Shown in pieces: positions 7,288-14,697 of a stretch of DNA of 15,342 bases. Made by a program: the position numbers and the translations under genes. Each line of letters starts with the position of its first letter. Positions within the stretch are counted from its first letter, which is position 1. Origin of the DNA: JADHMP01 sp964617385 (lineage in GTDB: Bacteria; Bacteroidota; Bacteroidia; Flavobacteriales; Flavobacteriaceae); assembly GCA_964617385.1 (NCBI GenBank), contig CAZTYX010000033.1, forward strand, positions 1 through 15,342, read 5' to 3'. The notes beneath the pieces were generated by a model. The model saw nothing but the letters and a program-made list of their open reading frames with translations. It was not told the origin of the DNA and did not search any database.

Positions 7288-8019
7288 TTAATTCATTTCT
7301 CTTGCTTTTTGAATTGTTTCATAGGCTTTTTGCACCTCTTGAAACTTTTCTTGGGCTCCTTTAATAAGGGCCGGATCTTTGCTTTGCAATTTGTCTGGAT
7401 GGTATTTTTTGGCCATGGCACGATAGGCTTTTTTTACCTCATCATTGGTAGCTTGGGGAGTTATTTCTAATATTTTATAAGCATGATCGGCCGATTTAAC
7501 AAACATGGCTTTAATGCTTTCAACATCTGAAGACCGTATGCCCAACGCTTGGGCAATCTGACTGATTTTTTCTAATTCTTTTGCACTAATGCTTCCATCG
7601 GCGTTGGCCACACCAAAAAGAAAGTGCAGCACCTGAAGTCGCGTTTCATAGCGGGTACGTTCCAAAATTACTCGGGTGAGTTGTGCTATGTTTTGCGTCT
7701 CTTTTTTGATTTGCTCATTAAAAATCCGAAAAATGGCTTGGGCTTTTTGAGCGCCATAATTAGTGATAAAAAAATTACGCACAAACTGAAGTTCTTGGGT
7801 TTTTATAACACCGTCTGCTTTAATGATTGTGGCTGCCAATGCCAATAGGTTTAATTCAAAAACTTCGGGCTGAAGCGGGGTTCTCCCTAATGAAGTGTTT
7901 ATTGAGCCGCCTTTGTTCCATTGATCAATAAACGACCCCACAAAAAAGCCCAGCAGCGCCCCTGGAAAACGCATCAAATAATAGCCCATTAAAGCAGCAA
8001 ACCATTTTATCATAATCAT
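7288..8019 (-). CDS. DjlA-like membrane-anchored co-chaperone: TerB-like domain plus C-terminal J domain
   Basis: This 243-aa protein has the layout of DjlA. An N-terminal Gly-containing hydrophobic segment (about 5-30, FAALMGYYLMRFPGALLGFFVGSFI) anchors it. An all-helical TerB-like domain (about 52-172) has repeated acidic turns KADGVIKTQEL and NADGSISAKEL. A J domain lies at about 178-240 with HPD at 207-209 (KYHPDK). J domains stimulate the ATPase of DnaK, so the inferred role is recruiting Hsp70 to the inner membrane. The ATG at 8019 (MIMIK) and the ATG two codons later are both possible; a predicted promoter would place transcription start very close to either. It is divergent from the bacilliredoxin gene and followed closely (13 nt) by the HupE-type gene. 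Confidence 0.88.
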   Translation of the reverse strand: MIMIKWFAALMGYYLMRFPGALLGFFVGSFIDQWNKGGSINTSLGRTPLQPEVFELNLLALAATIIKADGVIKTQELQFVRNFFITNYGAQKAQAIFRIFNEQIKKETQNIAQLTRVILERTRYETRLQVLHFLFGVANADGSISAKELEKISQIAQALGIRSSDVESIKAMFVKSADHAYKILEITPQATNDEVKKAYRAMAKKYHPDKLQSKDPALIKGAQEKFQEVQKAYETIQKAREMN

Positions 8020-8030
8020 CTATTGCATTG

Positions 8031-8061
8031 CAAACTTCGCCATTTAAATTGGGCTTTCAAA
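8031..8061 (-). promoter_or_regulatory. Candidate promoter of the djlA-like operon
   Basis: On the minus strand TTTG (8061-8058) is followed after exactly 19 nt by GAAGTTTG (8038-8031), one mismatch from TAnnTTTG. The implied start lies about 5-10 nt before the gene. The TTTG forms part of the palindrome at 8051-8065, so a protein bound there could block this promoter. Confidence 0.4.
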
Positions 8062-8065
8062 GCCC
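8051..8065. repeat. 7-1-7 palindrome in the djlA/bacilliredoxin divergent region
   Basis: GGGCTTTCAAAGCCC is a perfect inverted repeat with one central base. It overlaps the candidate -33 of the leftward djlA promoter and sits about 20 bp upstream of the rightward -7 box. Its position suits an operator shared by both divergent genes. No regulator is identified. Confidence 0.45.
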
Positions 8066-8084
8066 TTAGAAAACATTACTTTTT

Positions 8085-8092
8085 TATCTTTG
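8085..8092 (+). promoter_or_regulatory. -7 promoter box of the bacilliredoxin gene
   Basis: TATCTTTG matches the Bacteroidota -7 consensus TAnnTTTG exactly and ends 14 nt before the ATG at 8107, implying a very short leader. No clean -33 box is seen at 17-21 nt upstream; the palindrome 8051-8065 lies just beyond. The box lies inside the longer in-frame ORF from 8023 and so supports the shorter start. Confidence 0.5.
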
Positions 8093-8106
8093 TCAAAAAA
8101 AGAACC

Positions 8107-8517
8107 ATGTATCCTCCAGAACTCGTAAAACCCATGCGCGATGAACTCACAACCGTTGGTTTTGAAGAATTGCAATCCTCAGATGCTGTTGCCCAAGCCC
8201 TTGCCAAAACCGGAACAACCTTAGTAGTGGTAAATTCGGTTTGTGGCTGTGCAGCTGCCAATGCAAGGCCGGCAGTGCGCTATGCTTTAGCCCATGAAAA
8301 AAATCCAGACCACCTGTGCACTGTTTTTGCTGGTGTGGATGTAGAAGCCACCGAAACCGCTCGTGCACAAATGATTCCATTTCCCCCTTCTTCCCCTAGC
8401 ATTGCGCTTTTTAAGGATGGTGAATTGGTACATATGATCGAAAGACACCACATTGAAGGACGTCCGGCCGATTTGATTGCCGAAAATTTAAAGGCGGCTT
8501 TCGACGAGCATTGCTAG
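8107..8517 (+). CDS. Bacilliredoxin, BrxA/BrxB (YphP/YqiW) family
   Basis: This 136-aa thioredoxin-fold protein has the CGC active site at 46-48 (VVNSVCGCAA), the family SSPS segment (95-98) and the C-terminal AFDEHC. In Bacillus subtilis the paralogues remove bacillithiol from S-bacillithiolated proteins; flavobacterial members are inferred to act in similar thiol redox repair. The chosen start gives MYPPELVKPMRDELT, aligning with the family N-terminus. The in-frame ATG at 8023 would add 28 residues with no family match that overlap the promoter box. It is divergent from the djlA-like gene, with plsC 34 nt downstream on the same strand. No bacillithiol synthesis gene is in the window. Confidence 0.93.
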   Translation: MYPPELVKPMRDELTTVGFEELQSSDAVAQALAKTGTTLVVVNSVCGCAAANARPAVRYALAHEKNPDHLCTVFAGVDVEATETARAQMIPFPPSSPSIALFKDGELVHMIERHHIEGRPADLIAENLKAAFDEHC

Positions 8518-8551
8518 TGGTTGCCAATCCATCGGAACAGGGCTTCCTTTG

Positions 8552-9310
8552 ATGAAAAAGATTTTTGTTTACCCACTCAATCTGCTGTATTACCTCTGCT
8601 TTGGAGGCGTGCTTTGTTTTTTTCATCCCTTGCAGTGGATTGCCCTTCGTTTTTTTGGCTATGAGGCACACAAAAGCACTGTAGATTGGCTCAACTTTTT
8701 TTTGTTACGATGTTTAAATTTACTCGGCACTCGCTTTGAACTTTCTTTTGCTGAACCCCTTCCTGAAAACGCTTCCCTCATTGTGGTGGCCAACCACCAA
8801 AGCACCTATGACATTCCCCCTTTGATTTGGTATTTACGAAAGCACCATCTCAAATTTGTGAGCAAAAAAGAATTGGGCAAGGGCATTCCAAGTGTCTCTT
8901 TTAATTTAAGACACGGCGGTTCGGTTTTAATAGACCGAAAAGACCGCACCAAAGCCCTCACGCAAATAAGCGCTTTTGCCTCCACCGTGGCTAAAAGGCA
9001 ATGGGGTGTAGTCATTTTTCCCGAAGGCACCCGCTCTAAAAACGGACAGCCCAGACCTTTTCAACGAGGTGGATTGAGCTTGTTAATCAAACATATTCCC
9101 AACGCCTACATTGTGCCCGTTAGTATCAAAAACTCCTGGAAGCTGGCACAAAACAACTATTTTCCCATGCCGCTTGGCACAAAACTTTCTTTTAGAATTC
9201 ATCCTCCTCTAGCAGTGGCCAATAAAAAAGAAGGTGTGTTGATTGATGAAGTAGAACAACTAATTAAATCGGATTTAGAAGAAGCGACTACCGCTTCAGC
9301 GTCACTTTAA
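8552..9310 (+). CDS. plsC: 1-acyl-sn-glycerol-3-phosphate acyltransferase
   Basis: This 252-aa membrane-associated acyltransferase of the PlsC family transfers an acyl group to lysophosphatidate to make phosphatidate, the phospholipid precursor. Motif I NHQSTYD (81-87, the NHx4D catalytic pair), motif II-like GGSVLIDR (122-129), motif III FPEGTRS (156-162) and motif IV IVPVSI (187-192) are all present in order. The N-terminal hydrophobic stretch (about 5-37) is the membrane anchor. ATG at 8552 is preferred to the adjacent TTG at 8549. It is probably cotranscribed with the bacilliredoxin gene. Its last 23 bp overlap the 3' end of the oppositely oriented kinase gene, and no terminator is visible between them. 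Confidence 0.93.
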   Translation: MKKIFVYPLNLLYYLCFGGVLCFFHPLQWIALRFFGYEAHKSTVDWLNFFLLRCLNLLGTRFELSFAEPLPENASLIVVANHQSTYDIPPLIWYLRKHHLKFVSKKELGKGIPSVSFNLRHGGSVLIDRKDRTKALTQISAFASTVAKRQWGVVIFPEGTRSKNGQPRPFQRGGLSLLIKHIPNAYIVPVSIKNSWKLAQNNYFPMPLGTKLSFRIHPPLAVANKKEGVLIDEVEQLIKSDLEEATTASASL

Positions 9311-10739
9311 AAATGGTGCCTCCTTTGGCTTTGGTCTTAAAACCTATTTCACCTTGGTGCGATTTGATAATGTTTTTGACAATACCCAAGCCCAAGCCCA
9401 TGCCTCCCGTTTTGGTTGTGAATTTGGGTTCAAAAATTTTGTCTTTTAATCCAGGGGAAATACCACTGCCGTTGTCTTCAATCAAAACGGTTGTTAGTGT
9501 CTTTGTATATTGAATAGCAATTTTAATGGCGGGCGTTCTTTTTTCGGGCACAGATTGAAAAGCGTTATGCACCAAATTGGTCATCACTCGAATCCATTGC
9601 GATCGATCTAATTGATGATAGATGGGTTCCTTCTGATAGGTAAACGAAATTTTATCTAACTCAAAAACTTGAATGGCTTTTCGGGTGGCTTCCACAATAT
9701 CCACTTTAGTTTTTTTGGCCTGGGGCAAGGTCGCGAAATCTGAAAAAGCATTGGCCACTTCACTCATGGTATCTATTTGGTCGAGTAAGGTTTGAGAAAA
9801 AGCTTCCATTTCTGCAGTGGCATTGGGAGCGCCAGGAGTAAATTTTCGTTGGAAACTTTGCACGGTGAGCCGCATTGGGGTTAGTGGGTTTTTTATCTCA
9901 TGAGCCACTTGGCGCGCCATTTGTTCCCAGGCTTGCTTGCGTTCCGATTGTGCCAATTTTTTGGCACTGGCCTCCAGGTCGTCAATCATGCGGTTGTAAG
10001 AATTTACTAAACCATCAATTTCTTTGGTGGCATTGTTGATATGAATTTTTTCATTGCGGGTCAACAAACCGGTCTGATCAATTTTTATGCGAATGGCCTC
10101 CAAAGAACGTGTAATCCATTTGGACAAAAAATAGGATAAGAATAAAACACCAAAAAAGAGTAAAATATAGATTTGATAAAGGCTGTCTATAAACGTGTTC
10201 AATTCATTTTCAGAAAAGGAAACATCTTCAAAATAAGGGAAGAATAGTATGCCATAGGGTTTGTTTGAAGCGTCGTAAAGCAATCTATAGGAGGCGTGAA
10301 ATTTATCGAGATCTGCATAATTATTTTCTAAAAAACGTTGCCCTTCACTGTTTTTTATATTTTCAATCAAACGGGGCTCTAACTCATAGTTATTAGCAAT
10401 AATGGCTAAGGGGGTGTGATAAATAAATAAGGGTTTTCCATCTGGCGTAAACAAGGAATATTGTACGTTGTGGATGGTATTGATTTTTTCAAAATCTTCT
10501 TTATAGGTGCGCCACAAACTATCGGGTGCTTGAGACAGCCCATTTTTTTCAACCAAATGAGCAATGTGCCTTTGAATTTGAGCTTCTTTTCGATCTAAAC
10601 GCCCCAAGTGATAGGCTTCCCGTTGCGATTCATATTGGATGCTTGTGGAACCTAAAATCAAGATGCCTGAAAGCAATAAAATGAGTCCCATAAATAGGAA
10701 GATACGTGTGCGCAAGGCCATTTTTGGGAAAAGAACCAT
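9288..10739 (-). CDS. NtrY-like membrane sensor histidine kinase
   Basis: This 483-aa sensor kinase has TM1 at about 10-31, a periplasmic sensor region at about 32-186 and TM2 at about 187-206. A HAMP-like linker (about 207-262) leads to the phosphoacceptor His280 in VAHEIKNPLTPM. The catalytic domain has an N box (NLVHNAFQS, Asn388 and Asn392), G1 DNGSGI (422-427), F box FEPKFTTK and G2 GGMGLGLGI (445-453). All catalytic motifs are intact. The signal is unknown. No response regulator gene is in the window, so it is an orphan here. ATG at 10739 is 3 nt after the hemJ stop, indicating operon membership; an internal ATG at codon 7 is an alternative start. Its tail overlaps plsC by 23 bp, convergently. 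Confidence 0.93.
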   Translation of the reverse strand: MVLFPKMALRTRIFLFMGLILLLSGILILGSTSIQYESQREAYHLGRLDRKEAQIQRHIAHLVEKNGLSQAPDSLWRTYKEDFEKINTIHNVQYSLFTPDGKPLFIYHTPLAIIANNYELEPRLIENIKNSEGQRFLENNYADLDKFHASYRLLYDASNKPYGILFFPYFEDVSFSENELNTFIDSLYQIYILLFFGVLFLSYFLSKWITRSLEAIRIKIDQTGLLTRNEKIHINNATKEIDGLVNSYNRMIDDLEASAKKLAQSERKQAWEQMARQVAHEIKNPLTPMRLTVQSFQRKFTPGAPNATAEMEAFSQTLLDQIDTMSEVANAFSDFATLPQAKKTKVDIVEATRKAIQVFELDKISFTYQKEPIYHQLDRSQWIRVMTNLVHNAFQSVPEKRTPAIKIAIQYTKTLTTVLIEDNGSGISPGLKDKIFEPKFTTKTGGMGLGLGIVKNIIKSHQGEIGFKTKAKGGTIFKVTLKR

Positions 10740-10742
10740 CGC

Positions 10743-11285
10743 TTATTTTGTTTTAGGTTTTCGCCAATTTTTGTAGGCTCTAATGCCGCCATAGAGACTC
10801 AATCCTAGCAGGAGCAATCCCACCAATCCCCACCACCATTGAAGGGTGTCTCTTAAAATGACCAAAAAAACAATGGCAAACAAGAGCAGTGTGGCTCCTT
10901 CATTCCAAAACCGCATAAAGGTCTCAGTGTAAGAAAAGGTGTTGTGCTGAAGTTGTTTAAATATTTGATGCGTTTTGAGATGATAGCCCACCAACAAGAC
11001 CACAAAGGACAGTTTGAGAATCATCCAAGATTGGGTGAGCCAAGAGGGCATTAAAAACAATAAAATAAGGGCGAACAATAAGGCTAATACCGCTGAGGGC
11101 CACGTAATAATATACCACAAACGCCTGCTCATCAACTTCAATTGATCCGACAAAATGCTGCGGTGGGGCTCTTCTTTTTTTTGCGCTTCTATGTGATAAA
11201 TAAATAACCTTGGGATATAAAAAAGTCCCGCAAACCAAGTGATCACAAAAATGAGATGCAACGCCTTAAAATAATTATAATACAA
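10743..11285 (-). CDS. hemJ: Protoporphyrinogen IX oxidase, HemJ type (often annotated CopD family)
   Basis: This 180-aa membrane protein of the HemJ/UPF0093 family oxidises protoporphyrinogen IX to protoporphyrin IX, the penultimate step of heme synthesis. The N-terminus YFKALHLIFVITWFAGLFYIPRLFIYH (conserved His10, Arg26, His31) and the segments RRLWYIITWP and LKLSFVVLLVGYH (Lys91) match cyanobacterial HemJ as I recall it. Four or so helices are predicted, at about 8-30, 60-80, 87-104 and 131-166. The start is TTG at 11285 by family alignment: an in-frame TAA lies a few codons upstream and no ATG is available. Its neighbours hemH and hemA support HemJ rather than a copper-transport role. 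A 71-bp gap separates it from the MATE gene; the kinase follows 3 nt later. Confidence 0.9.
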   Translation of the reverse strand: MYYNYFKALHLIFVITWFAGLFYIPRLFIYHIEAQKKEEPHRSILSDQLKLMSRRLWYIITWPSAVLALLFALILLFLMPSWLTQSWMILKLSFVVLLVGYHLKTHQIFKQLQHNTFSYTETFMRFWNEGATLLLFAIVFLVILRDTLQWWWGLVGLLLLGLSLYGGIRAYKNWRKPKTK

Positions 11286-11356
11286 TGGTTGTGGTTTTAA
11301 AATTTAAAAATACAAAAATTGAAACGGTTCAAGGTGTTCTTTTGGAGGGTTTACCG

Positions 11357-12691
11357 CTATAGTTTTTTTAACTCATGTCTTAAATAATAAACCGTCACTA
11401 AAGTAGCCAAAACCTCCGCCGCTGGAAATGCCATCCACACCCCAGTAATGCCCCATTGAGCAGAGAACAAATACAATAAAGGAATAAAGAAAAAACCTTG
11501 CCTGGTGAGCGTGAGTAGCAGGGCAGGAACGGCTTTGCCAATGGCTTGAAAAAATGCAGCGCCAATGAGTTGTATGCCCACTATAGGCAAAGCGGCAAAC
11601 ACCCATCGAAGGGCGGTTGGAGTGCCTTGAACCACGGCTGTTTCTGACGTAAACAAAAAAGGAATGGCATCGGCAAAATAAAAAATTAGTAAAAACACTT
11701 TGGCAGCCATTGCTGTGGCATATTTTAGCGATACCGAAATGACTTCACGTACTCGGTTGAAAAGCGTTGCACCAAAATTATAGCCTGCAATGGGCAAAAA
11801 CCCTTGCGTAATTCCTAAAATTGGAAAAGTAGCAAACATCAGCATACGGCTAATAATAGCATAAACTGCTAAAATAGACGCCCCACCCAAACGATACAGA
11901 ATTGTGTTTACTAATAAAACAGTGATACTCACCATGGCCTGCCTAGCCAGTGTCACAAAACCGAGCGCAGCTATTTCTTTAACTATGGGTATCTCCAATT
12001 TAAAATCGGTAAGTTTAAGCCGCAATTCTGATTTTTTAGAACTAAAAAAATATACTATATAAAGAGCACAAACCCCATAAGAAAGGGTGGTGGCCCAAGC
12101 AGCACCTAACATTCCTTGGTCTAAAACTTTAATAAAAACATAGTCCAAAACCAAATTGGATACCGAAGGCAAAAGCATGGCATACATAGCATTTTTTGGT
12201 TTTCCTTCTGCGCGAATTACGGTGTTGGACATCATACAAAAACCTAAAACAGGCACCCCATAGAGCACAACCACATAATAGGTTTTAGCGGCCTCAAACA
12301 AACTGCCTTTACCCCCAAAAAGCGGAATTATTTGATCGGCAAACAAAAGGCCAATGGCTGCAAAAAGCAAGGTGACAGTAAGGGTTAGGGTGAGTTGATT
12401 CCCAAAAATTTTAGTGGCCTGAGCATGATTGTTTTTTCCCAAAGCTCTTGATATAATTGAAGACCCACCAATACCAATAGACATGCCCAAAGCGGCAATA
12501 AAAAAAGATACAGGCAATACAATATTTATAGCTGCAATGGCATAGGCCCCAATCCATTGGCCCACAAAGAGGGTGTCAATTAATATGTTTAAAGACATCA
12601 CCAAAATGCCCACAGACGCTGGCAGAGCTTGTTGCACCAACAGCTTAGGAATGGCTTGTGTGCCTAATTTTGAAGCGGTGGCCTTACCCAT
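11357..12691 (-). CDS. MATE family efflux transporter
   Basis: This 444-aa polytopic protein with about twelve helices has the two-fold MATE layout and recognisable segments: LPASVGILVMSLNILIDTLF, IGIGGSSIISRALG, VIRAEGKPKNAM and LGITQGFLPIAGYNFGA. MATE proteins export organic cations, drugs or metabolites using Na+ or H+ gradients; the substrate cannot be read from sequence. The start chosen is ATG at 12691, which overlaps the hemH stop in TAATG. An upstream ATG (12715) in the same frame lies inside hemH and would add eight residues with no family match. Coupling to hemH suggests a shared transcript and possibly a porphyrin- or iron-related substrate, which is inference only. Confidence 0.93.
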   Translation of the reverse strand: MGKATASKLGTQAIPKLLVQQALPASVGILVMSLNILIDTLFVGQWIGAYAIAAINIVLPVSFFIAALGMSIGIGGSSIISRALGKNNHAQATKIFGNQLTLTLTVTLLFAAIGLLFADQIIPLFGGKGSLFEAAKTYYVVVLYGVPVLGFCMMSNTVIRAEGKPKNAMYAMLLPSVSNLVLDYVFIKVLDQGMLGAAWATTLSYGVCALYIVYFFSSKKSELRLKLTDFKLEIPIVKEIAALGFVTLARQAMVSITVLLVNTILYRLGGASILAVYAIISRMLMFATFPILGITQGFLPIAGYNFGATLFNRVREVISVSLKYATAMAAKVFLLIFYFADAIPFLFTSETAVVQGTPTALRWVFAALPIVGIQLIGAAFFQAIGKAVPALLLTLTRQGFFFIPLLYLFSAQWGITGVWMAFPAAEVLATLVTVYYLRHELKKL

Positions 12692-13722
12692 TAATGCGGG
12701 GGGGCTGTGGCCCATTCATCAATCCATCGGCTCAACACATTGACCCAATCTTCACGATCATTTAAACAAGGAATTACTTCTAAATGTTCTCCGCCTTTAT
12801 CTTCAAAATCTTCTACGGCTTCCATCCCAATTTCTTCGAGGGTTTCCAAACAATCGGACACAAATGCTGGGGTGACAATCGCCATTTTTTTAACCCCCTT
12901 TTTTGCAAAAGCTGCCACCGTTTTATCGGTATAGGGCTGCAACCAAGGGTCAAGCCCCAAACGCGATTGAAATGACGTAGAATAGGTGCCTGGCTTGAGA
13001 TCCAAATAGGCCGCCACTTGTGTGGTGGTTTTTTCACATTGATGACGATAGCAATTTTGATGGGCGGGAGAATCTTGAAAACAGCATTTTCCATCCATTT
13101 TACAGTGAGATTTTGTAACATCCGATTTGCGGATGTGCCGTTCTGGAACACCGTGGTAAGAAAACAATAAATGCTCCCAAGTTTTGCCCTGTAGGGCCTC
13201 TTGAATGGAATTAGACAACACCCGAACATAATCGGGATGGTTGTAGAAGGCCGGCAATGAGGTGAACTGCATTTGTGGAAAATAGTGTTTACGGAGGGTT
13301 TCCGCCAAAACCAAAATGGTTTCTGTGGTGGCCATAGCAAATTGAGGATAAAGCGGTATAAGCAACACCTCATCCACCTGCTGGTCGGCTAGTTCTTGCA
13401 GTCCTTTTTTGATAGAAGGGTTGCCATAACGCATGGCAAGAGCAACGGGCACTTGTGTCTTTTTTTGGACTGCTGATTGCAAACGCTCAGAAAGCACAAT
13501 AAGAGGGGAGCCTTCTTCCCACCAAATCTTTCTATAGGCCTTAGCCGATTTTTTTGGACGGGTGTTCAGAATAATACCTCGCACCAATAAAGTTCGAAAC
13601 CATTTGGGTAGATCAATTACCCGCTCATCCATCAAAAATTCATCTAAATATTTTCGTACATCTGCTGTGCTTGTGCTGTCTGGAGAACCCAGATTGACTA
13701 ATAAAACACCCTTCATTGCCAT
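12691..13722 (-). CDS. hemH: Ferrochelatase
   Basis: This 343-aa enzyme inserts Fe2+ into protoporphyrin IX to give protoheme, the last step of the pathway. Motifs are KGVLLVNLGSPDS at the N-terminus, the catalytic His190 in FSYHGVPERH, and FVSDCLETLEEI (288-299) with Glu293 matching the catalytic glutamate. A Cys-rich stretch (207-229: Cys207, Cys213, Cys214, Cys224, Cys229) follows the catalytic His, where E. coli HemH has far fewer cysteines. Some bacterial ferrochelatases bind [2Fe-2S], so these are candidate ligands. The start may be ATG at 13722 or at 13716 (MKGVLLVNLG). The AraC gene ends 4 nt upstream, and its stop overlaps the MATE start (TAATG), so the three are one operon. Confidence 0.97.
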   Translation of the reverse strand: MAMKGVLLVNLGSPDSTSTADVRKYLDEFLMDERVIDLPKWFRTLLVRGIILNTRPKKSAKAYRKIWWEEGSPLIVLSERLQSAVQKKTQVPVALAMRYGNPSIKKGLQELADQQVDEVLLIPLYPQFAMATTETILVLAETLRKHYFPQMQFTSLPAFYNHPDYVRVLSNSIQEALQGKTWEHLLFSYHGVPERHIRKSDVTKSHCKMDGKCCFQDSPAHQNCYRHQCEKTTTQVAAYLDLKPGTYSTSFQSRLGLDPWLQPYTDKTVAAFAKKGVKKMAIVTPAFVSDCLETLEEIGMEAVEDFEDKGGEHLEVIPCLNDREDWVNVLSRWIDEWATAPPH

Positions 13723-13726
13723 TTTT

Positions 13727-14620
13727 TTACGAAGATAAGGACATTAAATATTTCTTGGGAGTTGTTCCAAATTTCTTTTTAAATGCTGCAATAAAATGAC
13801 TGGCAGTACTATATCCCAATTTTAATCCCACCTCATTGACATTATATTGTCGGGCTTCTAACATCCGGCGGGCTTCTTCCATTTTATGATCCAACAAATA
13901 GGCATAAACGGTTTCGCCATAGAGTTGTTTAAACCCTTCTTTTAATTTTTTGTTGTTCAATCCAATTTCGATAGCCAAAGCATCAATGGTGGGTGGATCC
14001 GTCATACGCTCCAACAATATTGTTTTAGCTTTACGGATGCGGCGCACATTTTCTTCATCTAATAAAAAAGGGCATTGCTCAGCGGCAGTGTCTTCTTCAG
14101 TAACATTAAAAAACAACGACAACAATTCATAAACCTTTCCTTTTAAATAAAGATCGCGCATGCTGGGATGCACTTTGGCTTGTAAAATCTGACTCAGCAC
14201 CACCGCCATTGAAGGTGTGAATGGCTTACTGTCATAGAATTTTTTTGCTACATTTTCGGAACTCAAAAAAGTAATTTGTTCTGCATCTGAAGAAAATAAG
14301 GAATGAAACTTTTTAATTGAAATAGCAACACCCACCAACCAAGTGTGTGGCTGCATTTCCACTTCAATAGGAAGGGCTTTTTGCGGGTTAAAGAGCAACA
14401 TAGAATTATCTTCCGCTAAGGGAAAACTGTAGGCCCCTTCGTTATACAAAAAATTCATCTGCCCTTTCAAACAAAAATGAAATTGAATAAAAGCCAAATC
14501 TACATCTTGCTGCACCACTTGTGGCTGGTCATAGTCATTCTTAAATCGAAACACTTTGAAGTCTTTTTCTAAAAGCGCCACCTCCAAGGTCCCTTTTTCG
14601 TCATTTTTTTTTGTTTCCAT
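13727..14620 (-). CDS. AraC family transcriptional regulator of the heme cluster
   Basis: This 297-aa regulator has an N-terminal sensing domain (about 1-185, mostly beta by pattern) and a C-terminal double helix-turn-helix (about 192-293). The second HTH and signature are seen in GYSTASHFIAAFKKKFGTTPKKYL (269-292). The type resembles PchR, which senses siderophore or iron status in other bacteria; the ligand here is unknown. It is encoded between divergent hemA and directly upstream of hemH (4-nt gap), so control of heme genes is the natural inference. The 173-bp region upstream holds candidate promoters for both directions and a strong dyad overlapping its own promoter, which suggests autoregulation. 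ATG at 14620 is preceded by an A/T-rich leader containing AAAGGA. Confidence 0.93.
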   Translation of the reverse strand: METKKNDEKGTLEVALLEKDFKVFRFKNDYDQPQVVQQDVDLAFIQFHFCLKGQMNFLYNEGAYSFPLAEDNSMLLFNPQKALPIEVEMQPHTWLVGVAISIKKFHSLFSSDAEQITFLSSENVAKKFYDSKPFTPSMAVVLSQILQAKVHPSMRDLYLKGKVYELLSLFFNVTEEDTAAEQCPFLLDEENVRRIRKAKTILLERMTDPPTIDALAIEIGLNNKKLKEGFKQLYGETVYAYLLDHKMEEARRMLEARQYNVNEVGLKLGYSTASHFIAAFKKKFGTTPKKYLMSLSS

Positions 14621-14666
14621 TTTATAAAGGAATTAATAAACCTTCGTTAATAACCTTAAAACACAA

Positions 14667-14697
14667 CAAAAATAAACTAATTTAGAAGAATTCTAAA
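14667..14697 (-). promoter_or_regulatory. Candidate promoter of the araC-hemH operon
   Basis: On the minus strand, TATTTTTG (14674-14667) matches the -7 consensus TAnnTTTG exactly. TTTA (14697-14694) lies 19 nt upstream, in the -33 position, one mismatch from TTTG. The implied leader is about 40 nt. The dyad 14679-14699 fills the space between and includes the two boxes' flanks. Confidence 0.5.

Noticed and set aside
8023..8106. Upstream start for the bacilliredoxin gene
   Set aside because: The added residues lie over the -7 box and palindrome and do not match the family N-terminus.
10743..11285. CopD copper-transport annotation
   Set aside because: N-terminal motif, length and heme-gene context fit HemJ better.
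12692..12715. Upstream ATG for the MATE gene
   Set aside because: It lies inside the hemH coding end, whereas ATG at 12691 forms the common TAATG coupling and fits the family length.
12813..13373. 186-codon open frame on the minus strand
   Set aside because: It is out of frame inside hemH, whose catalytic motifs span the same bases.
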